Notes: generated from the letters alone by a model not told the origin. A stretch of DNA of 64,000 bases from Oscillospiraceae bacterium (GCA_015065425.1 SVQH01000008.1:32238-96237); one strand, 5' to 3'. Positions 42,777-52,909 are shown, counted from the first letter of the stretch. Numbers and translations: made by a program.

Positions 42777-43333
42777 ATAATGTGCTTATCTTTCAATGTC
42801 CTGTTGAGTTTTGCTGCAGGAAGTCCCATGACATTATAGTAATCCCCCGAAATCGAACTTATAAGAGTACAGCCTTTTCCCTGTATTCCGTAAGCACCTG
42901 CTTTGTCAAAGGGTTCGCCCGTGGCAATATATTTTCTTATATCATCATCGGAAAGTTCACAGAATTTCACCTGTGTTTCTTCATAAAAACAAGATGTTTC
43001 ATCAGGAGTAATAATGTATACACCCGTATATACTTCGTGAGTCCTGCCGGAAAGACTTCTCAGCATTGAAAAGGCTTCTTCTTCCGAGTGCGGCTTTCCG
43101 AGAATGTTGTTTCCGAGTACTACCACGGTATCGGCTGATATAACCGTATCCTCGGGATAATCTTTGTGAACGGCTTCCCCCTTGATTTTTGCAAGGTGTA
43201 AAACTGTATCTTTCGCATCCATGCAAGGGTCTGTGGTTTCGTCTGCATCGGAAACTCTTACCGTGAAGTCTTTCGTAATGTAACCGAGAAGCTCTTTGCG
43301 TCTCGGAGAGGCAGAAGCAAGTATAAGAGCCAT
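42773..43333 (-). CDS. maf: Maf-family nucleoside triphosphate pyrophosphatase
   Basis: 186 residues. LILASASPRRKELL (substrate-binding), ISADTVVVLGNNILGKP (catalytic Asp), SLSGRTHEVYTGV and DKAGAYGIQGKG are the Maf signature. The enzyme hydrolyses modified or canonical dTTP/UTP and was linked to septum formation. It starts two bases after the TSCPD gene. Confidence 0.95.
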   Translation of the reverse strand: MALILASASPRRKELLGYITKDFTVRVSDADETTDPCMDAKDTVLHLAKIKGEAVHKDYPEDTVISADTVVVLGNNILGKPHSEEEAFSMLRSLSGRTHEVYTGVYIITPDETSCFYEETQVKFCELSDDDIRKYIATGEPFDKAGAYGIQGKGCTLISSISGDYYNVMGLPAAKLNRTLKDKHII

Positions 43334-43335
43334 TA

Positions 43336-43590
43336 TTATTTCTCCTCAAGCATTTTTTTCAAAGCCAGTGAGAGCTGGTCAGGGCATGAGGTAGGCTTGA
43401 ATCCGCAACGGATGCCGGACACTCTGTCAATGACGTCTTCAGCTCTCATTCCCTTTACAAGAGCACTTATTCCCTGTGTATTTCCCTTGCAACCGCCTAT
43501 AAAACGTACATTTTCGATAATATTGTCTTCTGTGAGTTCTATTTCAATAGAAGCTGCACATGTACCGCTTGTTTTGTATATGTATGTCAT
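43336..43590 (-). CDS. TSCPD-domain protein (TIGR03905 type)
   Basis: 84 residues. TSGTCAASIEIELTEDNIIENVRFIGGCKGNTQGISALVKGM and GIRCGFKPTSCPDQLSLALKK carry the TSCPD motif, found also at the C-terminus of B12-dependent ribonucleotide reductases. Free-standing copies are common in Clostridia; their function is unknown. Four conserved cysteines could bind metal. It lies between the CmpB-like gene and maf. Confidence 0.85.
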   Translation of the reverse strand: MTYIYKTSGTCAASIEIELTEDNIIENVRFIGGCKGNTQGISALVKGMRAEDVIDRVSGIRCGFKPTSCPDQLSLALKKMLEEK

Positions 43591-43603
43591 GATGATTGTC
43601 TCC

Positions 43604-44455
43604 TTACATCATTTCTCCGTCACTGTCGGTAAAATGGGATTTCAGCTCTTCCCAGCGGGATTCAACTTCATAAATGCCGTCTTCCGCCGCGTTTTTTACC
43701 GAACCGTATATGGAAAAAATTCGTCTTATGTTCTTATTATCTGAGTTTTCAAGAGTGTTGAGTTGATTTTTAATATCGGTATACTGGCGGGCTACTTCAT
43801 TTTTCCATTCAATGAGTTTACTTTCTTCAGGTGAACTTATAAGAATTCCAGCTTTTTCTTTCATGTTTTCTCCGAAATTTGAAACTGTCTGCTTAAGCCC
43901 TGAAAGCTTTTTCATGAATTTGTTTATGTCTGCAACCGCTTTCAGTGTGAGAATAAGGTCTACAGTGAAAACGGCAAAGAAGACACCGACGCAGATATAC
44001 ATTATTGTGGGATTTATATATGTCAGAAGAAGCCTGTACATGGGAGCTATAAAGTAAACATACAGGAAAGCGAAAAGAGCCCAGTAACATGAGTGACGGA
44101 AGCATATTCTTCCGTGAAGATTCAGAAAATTTCCGGTATAGTCCCACCAACGGGCATGGAAAAGCTTTTCCATGATCCAGCTTGTTGCATATTCGACGGT
44201 GTCGGCAAGAACTATACCCAGTAAAATCACTATCCAGAGCCTTTTACCTATTGGTTCTGACAGGGGTACGAGACAAAGGTCAAACACGAGACAGCCCGTG
44301 CCGTATATGGGACACAAGGGGCCGTAAAGAAATCCGCTGTTGATTATTTTCATTTCTCCCAGGGAGCGGTAAGTTGATTCTATTGCCCAGCCGATGCCGC
44401 TGAACATAAAAAACAGAAAAATATAATTTATAATAGGGTTATATTGTTCGAGCAT
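43604..44455 (-). CDS. CmpB-like (ABC_trans_CmpB) membrane protein
   Basis: 283 residues. About five membrane segments fill the first 170 residues, with the family marks FFMFSGIGWAIESTYRS, GFLYGPLCPIYGTGC, EYATSWIMEKLFHARWWDYTG and NLHGRICFRHSCYWALF. A long helical, charged cytoplasmic tail follows (about 180-283). It is called a putative ABC permease in annotations, but no ATPase gene lies beside it, so the transport role is doubtful. Confidence 0.8.
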   Translation of the reverse strand: MLEQYNPIINYIFLFFMFSGIGWAIESTYRSLGEMKIINSGFLYGPLCPIYGTGCLVFDLCLVPLSEPIGKRLWIVILLGIVLADTVEYATSWIMEKLFHARWWDYTGNFLNLHGRICFRHSCYWALFAFLYVYFIAPMYRLLLTYINPTIMYICVGVFFAVFTVDLILTLKAVADINKFMKKLSGLKQTVSNFGENMKEKAGILISSPEESKLIEWKNEVARQYTDIKNQLNTLENSDNKNIRRIFSIYGSVKNAAEDGIYEVESRWEELKSHFTDSDGEMM

Positions 44456-44475
44456 TGAAATTCTCCGTTATTTTA

Positions 44476-45024
44476 TTATTTGCCGAGTTCCTTATTTATT
44501 TTAACCAGTTTTTCCTTAAATTTCTTTTTATGTTTTTCTTTTTTTGTAACACGCATTTCTGCTGATGCACAGTATTTATCGGAAAAAGTAACGATAAAGC
44601 CCTCTCTTGATGAAGGAGGCAGCAGTGTCAGCGGCCACATGTGTCTGAGAATTATCCGTTCCTCTTTTTTTGAAAGTTCGGGATATAGAAGTTTTGCATT
44701 TGTCGCAGCAAATGCAGGGTGTCTGTAGCCGTGGGGACGGTGGCTTATATCAGGGTCATGCCAGTCATAATAAACGAGGTCATGAAGAAGTGCTCCTCTT
44801 GATGCCGCTTTTGCATCAAGCGAAAATTTTTTTGACAGAATATATGACATATAAGTTACCGCACGGATGTGGTCAAGACGGTTTGCATCACTGTGTTGAG
44901 GATAAACACGCATGGACTGTACTTCATCCGTACAATAAAGATCTCCAATGTAAGAAAAAAACTCAGGTTCCTTTTCGGGAGACAGTGCGTAGGACCTTAC
45001 GAAAATGTCAAAAAGCTTACTCAT
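44476..45024 (-). CDS. HD-domain hydrolase
   Basis: 182 residues from the ATG at 45024 (GAGG nine bases upstream); earlier in-frame starts lack a site. The HD signature is RLDHIRAVTYMSYIL followed by GALLHDLVYYDWHD and later RHMWPLT, DKYCA. It is a metal-dependent phosphohydrolase, probably for nucleotides. Cytosolic. First gene of the operon HD-CmpB-like-TSCPD-maf-comF, divergent from the RNase P RNA gene. Confidence 0.85.
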   Translation of the reverse strand: MSKLFDIFVRSYALSPEKEPEFFSYIGDLYCTDEVQSMRVYPQHSDANRLDHIRAVTYMSYILSKKFSLDAKAASRGALLHDLVYYDWHDPDISHRPHGYRHPAFAATNAKLLYPELSKKEERIILRHMWPLTLLPPSSREGFIVTFSDKYCASAEMRVTKKEKHKKKFKEKLVKINKELGK

Positions 45025-45113
45025 TATCAAAAACCTCATATTTATTCGCATACATATTTATAATAACATACAGCAGAAAAGAATTCAATACAGAAAAAGG
45101 TATTTTTATTTAA

Positions 45114-45142
45114 TTGACTTTTTATTATATTTGTATTAAAAT
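45114..45142 (+). promoter_or_regulatory. Promoter of the RNase P RNA gene
   Basis: TTGACT (45114-45119), 17-base spacer, TAAAAT (45137-45142), placing the start at about 45149, the 5' end of the RNA. Confidence 0.75.
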
Positions 45143-45148
45143 GTAACC

Positions 45149-45484
45149 GTGAGTAGGTTGGGCAATTACGCACAGTTTTTTCTGTGTGAGGAAAGTCCGG
45201 GCTCCATAGAGCAGGATAACGGCTAACGGCCGCCGAGGGTGACCTTAAGGGAAAGTGCAACAGAGATATACCGCCTGTATTACAGGTAAGGGTGGAAAGG
45301 CGAGGTAAGAGCTCACCGGCATACCGGAGACGGCTATGCCCTGTAAACCCTATCCGGAGCAACACCGATAAAAGTGGTCTGCTCGGCCATAACTTTGAAA
45401 GGTGGCGTGAGCACGGGAGCAATTCCGTGCCAAGACAGATGATTGCCTTAAATGACAGAACCCGGCTTACAGACCGACTCGCAC
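45149..45484 (+). ncRNA. rnpB: RNase P RNA
   Basis: About 336 nt. The conserved cores are present: GAGGAAAGTCCGGGCTCC (about 45188-45205, CR-I), the GGGAAAGTGCAACAGAGA region, GGTAAGAGCTCACCG, and near the 3' end GACAGAACCCGGCTTACAG. The ends GTGAGTAGG and CGACTCGCAC pair as P1. It is the catalytic RNA for tRNA 5' maturation. No terminator is seen before the next gene, 41 bases on. Confidence 0.95.
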
Positions 45485-45525
45485 ATATTATCAAGCATTC
45501 CATATAATGTTATGGGGTGCTTTTT

Positions 45526-45882
45526 ATGTATAAGAGTATAATATTCGCATTTGTCGTGCTGTTTTTTGTTATAGGTGTTATCACTGTCATAAGTTTTATT
45601 ATGATAAAAGCCGTCTGGCCCGATAAAAAGGATAATATTTATGTGGTATGTCCTTTCGGCAGGGATGACAGAGAATGTGCCGTGAAGGTCAGCTGTGTAA
45701 TAAGTATACTTACGGCAATAGGACTTATATCAAGATGCTTTGTTGCAGTAATTGATTCGGGGATGCTTCCTCAGGAAAAGGAAAATATTCTTTTTGCTTT
45801 CGAAAATGATCCCAGAATTCTGATATGTGACAGTGAAAAATTCTGCAGGGTACTTGATGAAAATAATGACAAGTCCCCTTGA
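45526..45882 (+). CDS. Unrecognised small membrane-anchored protein
   Basis: 118 residues from the ATG at 45526 (GGGGTG upstream). One strong membrane segment (5-30) is followed by a small cytosolic domain with VVCPFGRDDRECAVKV, a second hydrophobic stretch (SCVISILTAIGLISRCFVAVI) and a charged end. Five cysteines are present. It lies between rnpB and addB, probably on one transcript. Function unknown. Confidence 0.65.
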   Translation: MYKSIIFAFVVLFFVIGVITVISFIMIKAVWPDKKDNIYVVCPFGRDDRECAVKVSCVISILTAIGLISRCFVAVIDSGMLPQEKENILFAFENDPRILICDSEKFCRVLDENNDKSP

Positions 45883-45937
45883 TGGTACAATGCGGATGTT
45901 AAAATATCAAAGAAAATGAAAAAACGGGAGGAAAAAT

Positions 45938-48900
45938 ATGCTGGTTTTTCTGGAAGGTACTTATTTTCCCGCAAAAAAAGAATATATATCCGAAAAGATT
46001 TGCTCCTTGCTTAATGAAGGTGAGAGGGTATATCTTATCGTGCCCGAGCAGGCAAGTTTTGACAGGGACAGAGATTTTCTGTTTACTTACGGTGAGAAAC
46101 TCAGTAATAAACTGACAGTTACGAGCTTTACACATCTCAGCCGGGATGTTCTTGAAAGTAACGGTCTTCGGGTAAAGCCCGAGGCTGACGAGGCGGCAAG
46201 AAATGTGCTCATGAGTCTTGCGGTACGTGACTGTGAAACAGAGCTTGAAATATACCGTAATCATTCGGGAAAGCCTTCTCTCGTCAAAAAGCTTCTTGAA
46301 GAGTATTCGGAAATAAGACAGGCAGGATTTATTACGGAGGACCTTATGAAGGTTTCGGAAAGTCTTCCAGAGGGAATACTGAAAAAGAAAACAGGGGAGC
46401 TTTCGAGAATATTTCCTTTATATGAGGCTTCTCTCGGTGAGAGGTTTTCTGATGCATCGGATAATATCAGAGTTATGCAGGAGTTTCTCTCACGCAACAA
46501 AATATTCAGCGATGCATATATCTTTTTTGATGATTTCAGAGGTTTTACGGGGGCACAGATAAAACTTATGGAGGAGATAATGGCAGGCTGCAAAGCGTGC
46601 TATGTTTCCGTATCAGCTCCCGACAGCATGAATGCTTATGACAGTACCGCTTTTACGCATGCCGTAAAAAATTGCAACATACTGAGACAATGTGCCGATA
46701 AAAGAGGCGTACCTTGCAAAAAAATCAAAATAGAAGGAACCAATCCTTCTCCTGCTCTCAGTGTGCTTGAGGATTCGCTTTTCTGCGACGAAAAAAATGT
46801 TTATGAAGAAGAGACCGATGATGTTGCTGTAATTTTTGCAAAAAATAAGTATGACGAATGTGATGCCGTCGCTCTTGAAATAAAGAAGCTCCTTGATGAG
46901 AAGGGGCTTCGCTGCCGTGACATCAGTATTACTGAAAGAGGTTCGCTTTATACAAAGGCCATGACTGCTGCACTGAAAAAATACGGAATTCCCGTGTTTG
47001 AAGACAAAAGAGTTCCTCTGTTCCAGTATCCCCTTGTGAAAATGCTTTTATCTGCTGTAAGTATTGCCGCCTTCGGATTCACCACGGAAGAGATGTTCAA
47101 TTACATCAAGACCGGAATATGCGGTATAAGTGCAGAGGAGTGTTCTCTGCTTGAAAACTATGTTTATATATGGCAGATAGACAGAAGCGGTTGGCTGAGA
47201 GCCTTTACGGGGCATCCCGACGGCTTCGGTGAGGATAACAGTGAAAAAGCGAAAGAGAGGCTTTCCGTAATAGAGTCTTTACGTGAAAGAGTTGTGACTC
47301 CTCTTACGGAACTTAAAAGAAAACTTGATAAGGGCAATGGGGGAGAATGCTGCAGAGCATTGTACGAGTTTCTTGTCAGGACGGATGCTTCGGCAAATTT
47401 TCTCTCTTATGCAAAATATCTTCATGAGCACGGCAAAGAAGGGGAGGCTCTTGAATGTTCAGCGGTCTGGGATATAATAATGTCTTCTCTTGATGCACTT
47501 TATGAGGCTATTGGTGAAAGAAAGATTACTGCCCGCAGTTTTTATGAGCTGCTTAAAATAATTCTTTCTGCGGGTGATGTGGGAAGAATACCTGCGGGTG
47601 TGGATGAGATAGTTATAGGAAAAGCGGGAAGAACCAGACATCTGGAGCCTGAAGCGGTATTTGTGCTGGGATGTAATGAAGGCGTTTTCCCTTGTCCTCC
47701 CGTAAGCGGCGGGCTTTTTACCTCAGCAGAAAGACGAATTTTGTCAGATAATGAGTTTCATCTTGAAAATATTCCCGAAAATATGTATTCGGAAGAACGG
47801 ATGATTGCATATTCGGTGCTTGTCAATGCAAAAAAGAGACTTTATGTTTCGTATTCCTTGACCGGAACTGATTCTGCGGCACTTGAGCCTTCGGAAATAA
47901 TAAGTGAAATTAAAGCATCTGTTCCCCGTGCGGCACATATTAATGCTTCTTCTCTTAGTTCTTTAGACAAAATAGGAAGTGTTGAGAGTGCTTTTGAGGA
48001 GTGTGCTTCGGTTTTCGGTGAAAACACCGTATATTCCGCTTCACTTAAAGAGTATGTAAAAAACAGTCCGTTTGCACATAAGTTCTGTGCCGTTGAAGCT
48101 GTTGTGCATGAAGAACCTGCAGTAATCAAAGACGGTGAAACTGCAGTGGAGCTTTTCGGCAAGGATATGTATATTTCACCTTCAAAAGCAGAGGTTTTCT
48201 ACAGCTGTGCCTTCAAATATTTCTGTCAGTACGGTATGAATGTAAAAAAACTGCATCCCGCAGACCTTGATGCAAGAATCAACGGACTTCTTATACATCA
48301 TCTTCTTGAAAAGATACTTCTCGGAAGAAAAAATGAAGAGCTTATATGTCTTACGGGGAGTGAATTGAGGGAAGAAATCAGCGAAAAGACAGAAGCGTTT
48401 ATTACTGATTATATGGGAGGCAGAGAAGACAAGAGTGTACTTCTCAACAGAAGTCTTGACCGTGCAAAGGTAACGGCTTTTGAGATTATTTCCCGTATGA
48501 TAAGGGAATTTTCCGTCAGTAAATTCTCAGTGGCAGATGTGGAGCTTGAAATATCCGAAGGAAAAGATATGCCACCCTACAGAAAAGACCTTCCCGACGG
48601 AGGAAGTATAACTGTAGGCGGAAAAGTTGACAGGGTTGATATTTATGAAGATGAGAATAAAGCCTACATCCGTGTGGTTGATTATAAAACGGGCGGAAAA
48701 GATTTTAAGCTCAGCGATGTTTTCGACGGGCTGAATATGCAAATGCTTATATATCTCATGTGTATATGGGACAACGGAAAAGAGCGATACGGAGATGTTG
48801 TCCCTGCTGGAATTCTTTATGTGCCTGCCAACAGCTCGGGAGATTATCTTCCGAGAAGTGCGGATTCAGATGAAATTGCAGCTCAGAGACTTCGTAACGG

Positions 48901-49267
48901 CAGAATGAACGGAATGATACTTGAAGATGAGAAAATTCTTTCTGCCATGGAAAAAGACTGTGCAGGTATTTTTATTGATGCCCGTATAGATGATAAGGGA
49001 CGGCTGCAAGGCTCATTTTTATCTCTGAACGGATTCCGACTGCTTCATGAACTTACGGATAAAAAGCTTACCGATATGGGAACGGCACTGCATGAGGGAA
49101 GAATCGGAGCTTTGCCGCTTATAGGCGGAGCATATAAATATACGTGTGACTACTGTGATTATAAAGACATCTGCAGACGGGACGAGCAGGCCCCCGTGAG
49201 AGAACCTCTGGGACTCAATCACGAAAAGGCGGTAAATAAACTGAAGGGAGAAGAGAATAATGGCTGA
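45938..49267 (+). CDS. addB: AddB, nuclease/scaffold subunit of the AddAB helicase-nuclease
   Basis: 1109 residues. It works with AddA to process double-strand DNA ends to Chi for RecA loading. The N-terminus aligns with AddB (VFLEG, then YLIVPEQASFDRDRDFLF), but the usual Walker A (GRSGSGKT) is replaced by GTYFPAKK. The C-terminal RecB-type nuclease has VRVVDYKTGGKDFKLSDV, and the iron-sulfur cysteines appear in FYSCAFKYFCQYG and CDYCDYKDICRRD. GGGAGG precedes the ATG. It overlaps addA by eight bases. Confidence 0.93.
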   Translation: MLVFLEGTYFPAKKEYISEKICSLLNEGERVYLIVPEQASFDRDRDFLFTYGEKLSNKLTVTSFTHLSRDVLESNGLRVKPEADEAARNVLMSLAVRDCETELEIYRNHSGKPSLVKKLLEEYSEIRQAGFITEDLMKVSESLPEGILKKKTGELSRIFPLYEASLGERFSDASDNIRVMQEFLSRNKIFSDAYIFFDDFRGFTGAQIKLMEEIMAGCKACYVSVSAPDSMNAYDSTAFTHAVKNCNILRQCADKRGVPCKKIKIEGTNPSPALSVLEDSLFCDEKNVYEEETDDVAVIFAKNKYDECDAVALEIKKLLDEKGLRCRDISITERGSLYTKAMTAALKKYGIPVFEDKRVPLFQYPLVKMLLSAVSIAAFGFTTEEMFNYIKTGICGISAEECSLLENYVYIWQIDRSGWLRAFTGHPDGFGEDNSEKAKERLSVIESLRERVVTPLTELKRKLDKGNGGECCRALYEFLVRTDASANFLSYAKYLHEHGKEGEALECSAVWDIIMSSLDALYEAIGERKITARSFYELLKIILSAGDVGRIPAGVDEIVIGKAGRTRHLEPEAVFVLGCNEGVFPCPPVSGGLFTSAERRILSDNEFHLENIPENMYSEERMIAYSVLVNAKKRLYVSYSLTGTDSAALEPSEIISEIKASVPRAAHINASSLSSLDKIGSVESAFEECASVFGENTVYSASLKEYVKNSPFAHKFCAVEAVVHEEPAVIKDGETAVELFGKDMYISPSKAEVFYSCAFKYFCQYGMNVKKLHPADLDARINGLLIHHLLEKILLGRKNEELICLTGSELREEISEKTEAFITDYMGGREDKSVLLNRSLDRAKVTAFEIISRMIREFSVSKFSVADVELEISEGKDMPPYRKDLPDGGSITVGGKVDRVDIYEDENKAYIRVVDYKTGGKDFKLSDVFDGLNMQMLIYLMCIWDNGKERYGDVVPAGILYVPANSSGDYLPRSADSDEIAAQRLRNGRMNGMILEDEKILSAMEKDCAGIFIDARIDDKGRLQGSFLSLNGFRLLHELTDKKLTDMGTALHEGRIGALPLIGGAYKYTCDYCDYKDICRRDEQAPVREPLGLNHEKAVNKLKGEENNG

Positions 49268-52200
49268 TAGAATATGGACTGCGGCACAGAAAAATGCCAT
49301 TGAGGCTAAAAGCGGAACCGTACTTGTTTCTGCTGCGGCAGGAAGCGGAAAAACCAGTGTTCTTGTTGAAAGAATTGTAAGAAAGCTTACAGACAGTGAA
49401 AATCCTGTTTCTCCTGATTCTCTTCTTGTTGTTACTTTTACAAATGCTGCTGCTGCGGAAATGCGTTCCCGAATATATAAAAGAATCGCTTCCGACAAAG
49501 TATTAATGAACAGCGACAGAAATGAGAGAATTCTTCTGCTTTCACGGTTGGGTGAAATGCAGGTCAGCACCATGGACTCGTTCTGCATGGCTCTTGTGAA
49601 GGAAAATTTTCATCTTCTCGGGATAGATGCAGATTTCAGAATGCTTGAAGCAGGTGAGAACGCTGAACTGAAAACAAAGGCTGCGGTAAGTGTACTTGAA
49701 AAAAGATTTACTGAAAATTCAGAAACCTTCATGCCTCTTGCAGCTATGTTTGAATCGGGCAAAAACGACAGAAGGCTTATTGATGTTGTTATAAAACTTT
49801 CAGATTTTTCAATGAGTGAGCCTGATCCCGAAGAATGGTTAAACGGTGTTCGGTGTCAATTTATTTCTACTTCTGCCGAAGAAGGAATATGGGGAGAAAA
49901 GATACTTAAAGAGGTATATTCAGACCTGGAGTTCTGTGTTTATCTTTTTGGCTGTGCTATTAAAGATATAGATGAAGATGAAACACTTGCAGGCGATTAT
50001 ATGGGACATTTCAGTGCGGAATACGAAATGCTCAAGGATGCACTTGCAAGGATAAAACAAGTGTCATGGAATGAAAAGACAGAGATAATTGCACATCTTG
50101 AAGAAGTCTTTTACAGTAAACCGCACAATCTCCCGAGAGTAAGCAGGGGATATGCGAATAACCCTTCAAAACTCAGTGCAACAGCCAAAAGAGACAAAGT
50201 AAAGAAGATTATTTCCTCTATAAGAGAATATTTCAATATTACCGAAGATGAGAACCGCGAGGATATTGCGGTAATATCAGAGATAGCTTCAGAGCTTGTA
50301 ATAACGGTTAATGAATTTAACAGAGAGCTTCTTTCAATGAAAAAAGAGATATCTGCTTTCGATTTCTCCGACATCTCTCATTTTGCCCTGAAGCTTCTTT
50401 ATGATGCAGGGGCATCAGATAAAAAAACACCTCTTGCAAGAGAGCTCAGTGAAAAATTCAGTGAAATACTGATAGATGAATATCAGGATACGAACAGGGC
50501 TCAGGACGGGCTTTTCAGAAGCATATCAAAAGACGGTAATAATATGTTTTTCGTGGGAGATGTAAAACAGAGTATTTACCGTTTCAGACTTGCTAGTCCC
50601 GAGATATTCATAGAAAAGTGCGACGAGTTTCCTTACTATGACGGTAAAGAAATACGTTCAAAAATAATACTCGGAGAAAATTTCAGAAGCCGCAAGGGAA
50701 TACTTGATACAGTGAATTTTATCTTTTCTTCCATAATGTCCCGTCAGTGCGGAGAGATAGAATACAATGACGATGAAAGACTTAATTTTCCGTCGGGTGC
50801 AAAGGAGTATGACGGTAAAGAGGTTTGTTTTGCCGTCCTCGGCACAAGCGGAGAAAATGCCTATGAGACGGAAGCGGCATATATAGCAGATAAAATAAAA
50901 GCTGCAGTTGAAGAAGGAACAGAGCTTTCATCCGGTAAAAAAGCATCTTTTTCCGATTTCTGTATACTTATGCGTTCGCCCTCGGGAATTGCTCCCGTTT
51001 ATATAAGGGCATTGAAAAAGCTCGGTATTCCCGTATCCTCCGATGTGTCACAGAGCTTTTTTGAAACTCCAGAAATCAAGACAATAGTTTCATATCTCAG
51101 AGTTATAGATAATCCGGGTAGGGATACGGACCTTCTTGCTGTTATGATGTCTCCGCTTTTCGGTTTCTCTGCCGATGATTGTGCACAGCTCAGAATAAAA
51201 TACGGCAGAAAAAATTCACTTTATTCCTGTGTACTTAAGGGGATGCGTGACAATAACGAAAAATGTGCCCGTCTTGCCGAGAGTATTAATTATTACAAGA
51301 ATCTCTCTGCCTGCTCGGATGTCGGTTATGTGCTTCGCGAAATATACTCGGACACTGCTTATGAAGCTGTGGCAGGTGCCATGAGTGAGGGGGAGAGCCG
51401 TAAAAAGAATCTGCGGCTTCTTCTTGAAAAAGCTGAAAACAGCAATGAATCCTTTGCAACTCTCGGCGGCTTTGTAAGATATATTGAAAAACTCCGTGAC
51501 AGCGGAACCGATATAGGTTCATCGGGCGGTGGTGACGGAGTACGTATAATGAGTATGCATAAGTCAAAGGGCCTCGAATTTCCATTTGTGTTTATCGCAG
51601 GTGCATCTAAAAAATTCAACAAAAGTGACATAACATCGGCTCTTGTTATAAATCACGAAATGGGTTTCGGTATGAAACGAAATGAACCTGAAAATATCAA
51701 AAGATTTGATACCCTGTCATGTATTGCCGTGAGAAAGGAAATCAACAGAAATCTCATGTCGGAGGAACTGCGTGTATATTATGTTGCCCTGACAAGAGCT
51801 GTTCAGAAGCTTTATATACCCGTTACACTCAGAAATCCCGAAAAAAAGCTTTCAGATACTGAATATATCCTGTCAAACTGCGATTCGGTAAGTCCGTATC
51901 TCATAAAGCATGCGGTAAGTGCTGCCGATTGGTTTTTATATGCATTTTTAAGACATCCCGATCTTAACAGTATAAGAAAAAGGCTTATGCCCATGAATCC
52001 GAAGGGTGTGCTTGAAGTAGAGTACATAGAAACTCCGCAGGTGTGTTCAGAGGAGATTGCCGAAGAAGATAGTGTCATTGCCGATGATAAGCTTGTTCGG
52101 GAAATTGAACGCAGGGCATCTTTCAGCTATAAGTATGCCCCTGTTGCATCTTTATTATCCAAGCATACCGCATCTTCCATGAAGGACGAGCATTTTGATG

Positions 52201-52763
52201 CTGCGTCTTTCGGAAAAGCTGTTCCGGCTTTCATGTTTGCAAGTTCTTTTTCACCGGCGGATATCGGCACTTTTACCCACAGATTTTTACAGTACTGTGA
52301 TTTTTCAGTTTGTAAAACAGATCCTCTTTCTGAGTGCAGAAGACTTGTAAACGAGGGGAGATTTACCGATAAGCAGGCTTCTTTGGTGGATATGGATGCT
52401 ATTAAGGTCTTTGTAAATTCCGATATAATGAAACGGGCAGAAAAGGCACTTGAAATATACCGTGAAAAGCAGTTTACCATGGCAAAAAGTATATGTGAGA
52501 CAGAAAAAGACATCCCTCAGATATTTTCCGATGAGAAGACTGTTATAATAGGTAAAATTGACCTTGTTTTTACCGAGGATGACGGTGCGGTAATAGTTGA
52601 CTATAAAACGGATAACATCAGTGATATAAATACTCTTGTTCCCCGTTACCGTCAGCAGATGGAGCTCTATGCGGAGGCTTTGTCTAAGTCAATGGATATT
52701 CGTGTCAAAGAATGTATACTGTATTCTCTTAAATTGAGAAAAAGCATATCTCTTGCTCTGTGA
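49260..52763 (+). CDS. addA: AddA, helicase-nuclease subunit
   Basis: 1167 residues. UvrD-type helicase motifs: Q motif WTAAQKNAIE, Walker A SAAAGSGKTSVL (24-35), LVVTFTNAAAAEMRSRI, motif II ILIDEYQDTNRAQ, GDVKQSIYRFRLASPEIF, VRIMSMHKSKGLEFPFVF and LRVYYVALTRAVQKLYI. The C-terminal nuclease has IIGKIDLVF and GAVIVDYKTDN. It is the ATP-driven motor. The ATG lies inside the end of addB with GGGAGAAG as its site. Confidence 0.97.
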   Translation: MADRIWTAAQKNAIEAKSGTVLVSAAAGSGKTSVLVERIVRKLTDSENPVSPDSLLVVTFTNAAAAEMRSRIYKRIASDKVLMNSDRNERILLLSRLGEMQVSTMDSFCMALVKENFHLLGIDADFRMLEAGENAELKTKAAVSVLEKRFTENSETFMPLAAMFESGKNDRRLIDVVIKLSDFSMSEPDPEEWLNGVRCQFISTSAEEGIWGEKILKEVYSDLEFCVYLFGCAIKDIDEDETLAGDYMGHFSAEYEMLKDALARIKQVSWNEKTEIIAHLEEVFYSKPHNLPRVSRGYANNPSKLSATAKRDKVKKIISSIREYFNITEDENREDIAVISEIASELVITVNEFNRELLSMKKEISAFDFSDISHFALKLLYDAGASDKKTPLARELSEKFSEILIDEYQDTNRAQDGLFRSISKDGNNMFFVGDVKQSIYRFRLASPEIFIEKCDEFPYYDGKEIRSKIILGENFRSRKGILDTVNFIFSSIMSRQCGEIEYNDDERLNFPSGAKEYDGKEVCFAVLGTSGENAYETEAAYIADKIKAAVEEGTELSSGKKASFSDFCILMRSPSGIAPVYIRALKKLGIPVSSDVSQSFFETPEIKTIVSYLRVIDNPGRDTDLLAVMMSPLFGFSADDCAQLRIKYGRKNSLYSCVLKGMRDNNEKCARLAESINYYKNLSACSDVGYVLREIYSDTAYEAVAGAMSEGESRKKNLRLLLEKAENSNESFATLGGFVRYIEKLRDSGTDIGSSGGGDGVRIMSMHKSKGLEFPFVFIAGASKKFNKSDITSALVINHEMGFGMKRNEPENIKRFDTLSCIAVRKEINRNLMSEELRVYYVALTRAVQKLYIPVTLRNPEKKLSDTEYILSNCDSVSPYLIKHAVSAADWFLYAFLRHPDLNSIRKRLMPMNPKGVLEVEYIETPQVCSEEIAEEDSVIADDKLVREIERRASFSYKYAPVASLLSKHTASSMKDEHFDAASFGKAVPAFMFASSFSPADIGTFTHRFLQYCDFSVCKTDPLSECRRLVNEGRFTDKQASLVDMDAIKVFVNSDIMKRAEKALEIYREKQFTMAKSICETEKDIPQIFSDEKTVIIGKIDLVFTEDDGAVIVDYKTDNISDINTLVPRYRQQMELYAEALSKSMDIRVKECILYSLKLRKSISLAL

Positions 52764-52790
52764 TTATTTTGAAAAAAGTTGAAATAACTC

Positions 52791-52819
52791 TTGCAATTTT
52801 CTTAATGATATGATAAAAT
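52791..52819 (+). promoter_or_regulatory. Promoter of rpmE
   Basis: TTGCAA (52791-52796), 17-base spacer, TAAAAT (52814-52819). The start near 52826 leaves a leader of about 84 nt before the ATG. No clear binding element was seen in it. Confidence 0.65.
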
Positions 52820-52909
52820 GCTTTTGCTATTTAAGCGGAAGTATGTAAAAAAGTGTATTTCGACTGTTTATTTATGCTGTTAACTTTATTGAAAGAGGTG
52901 AAACGTATT

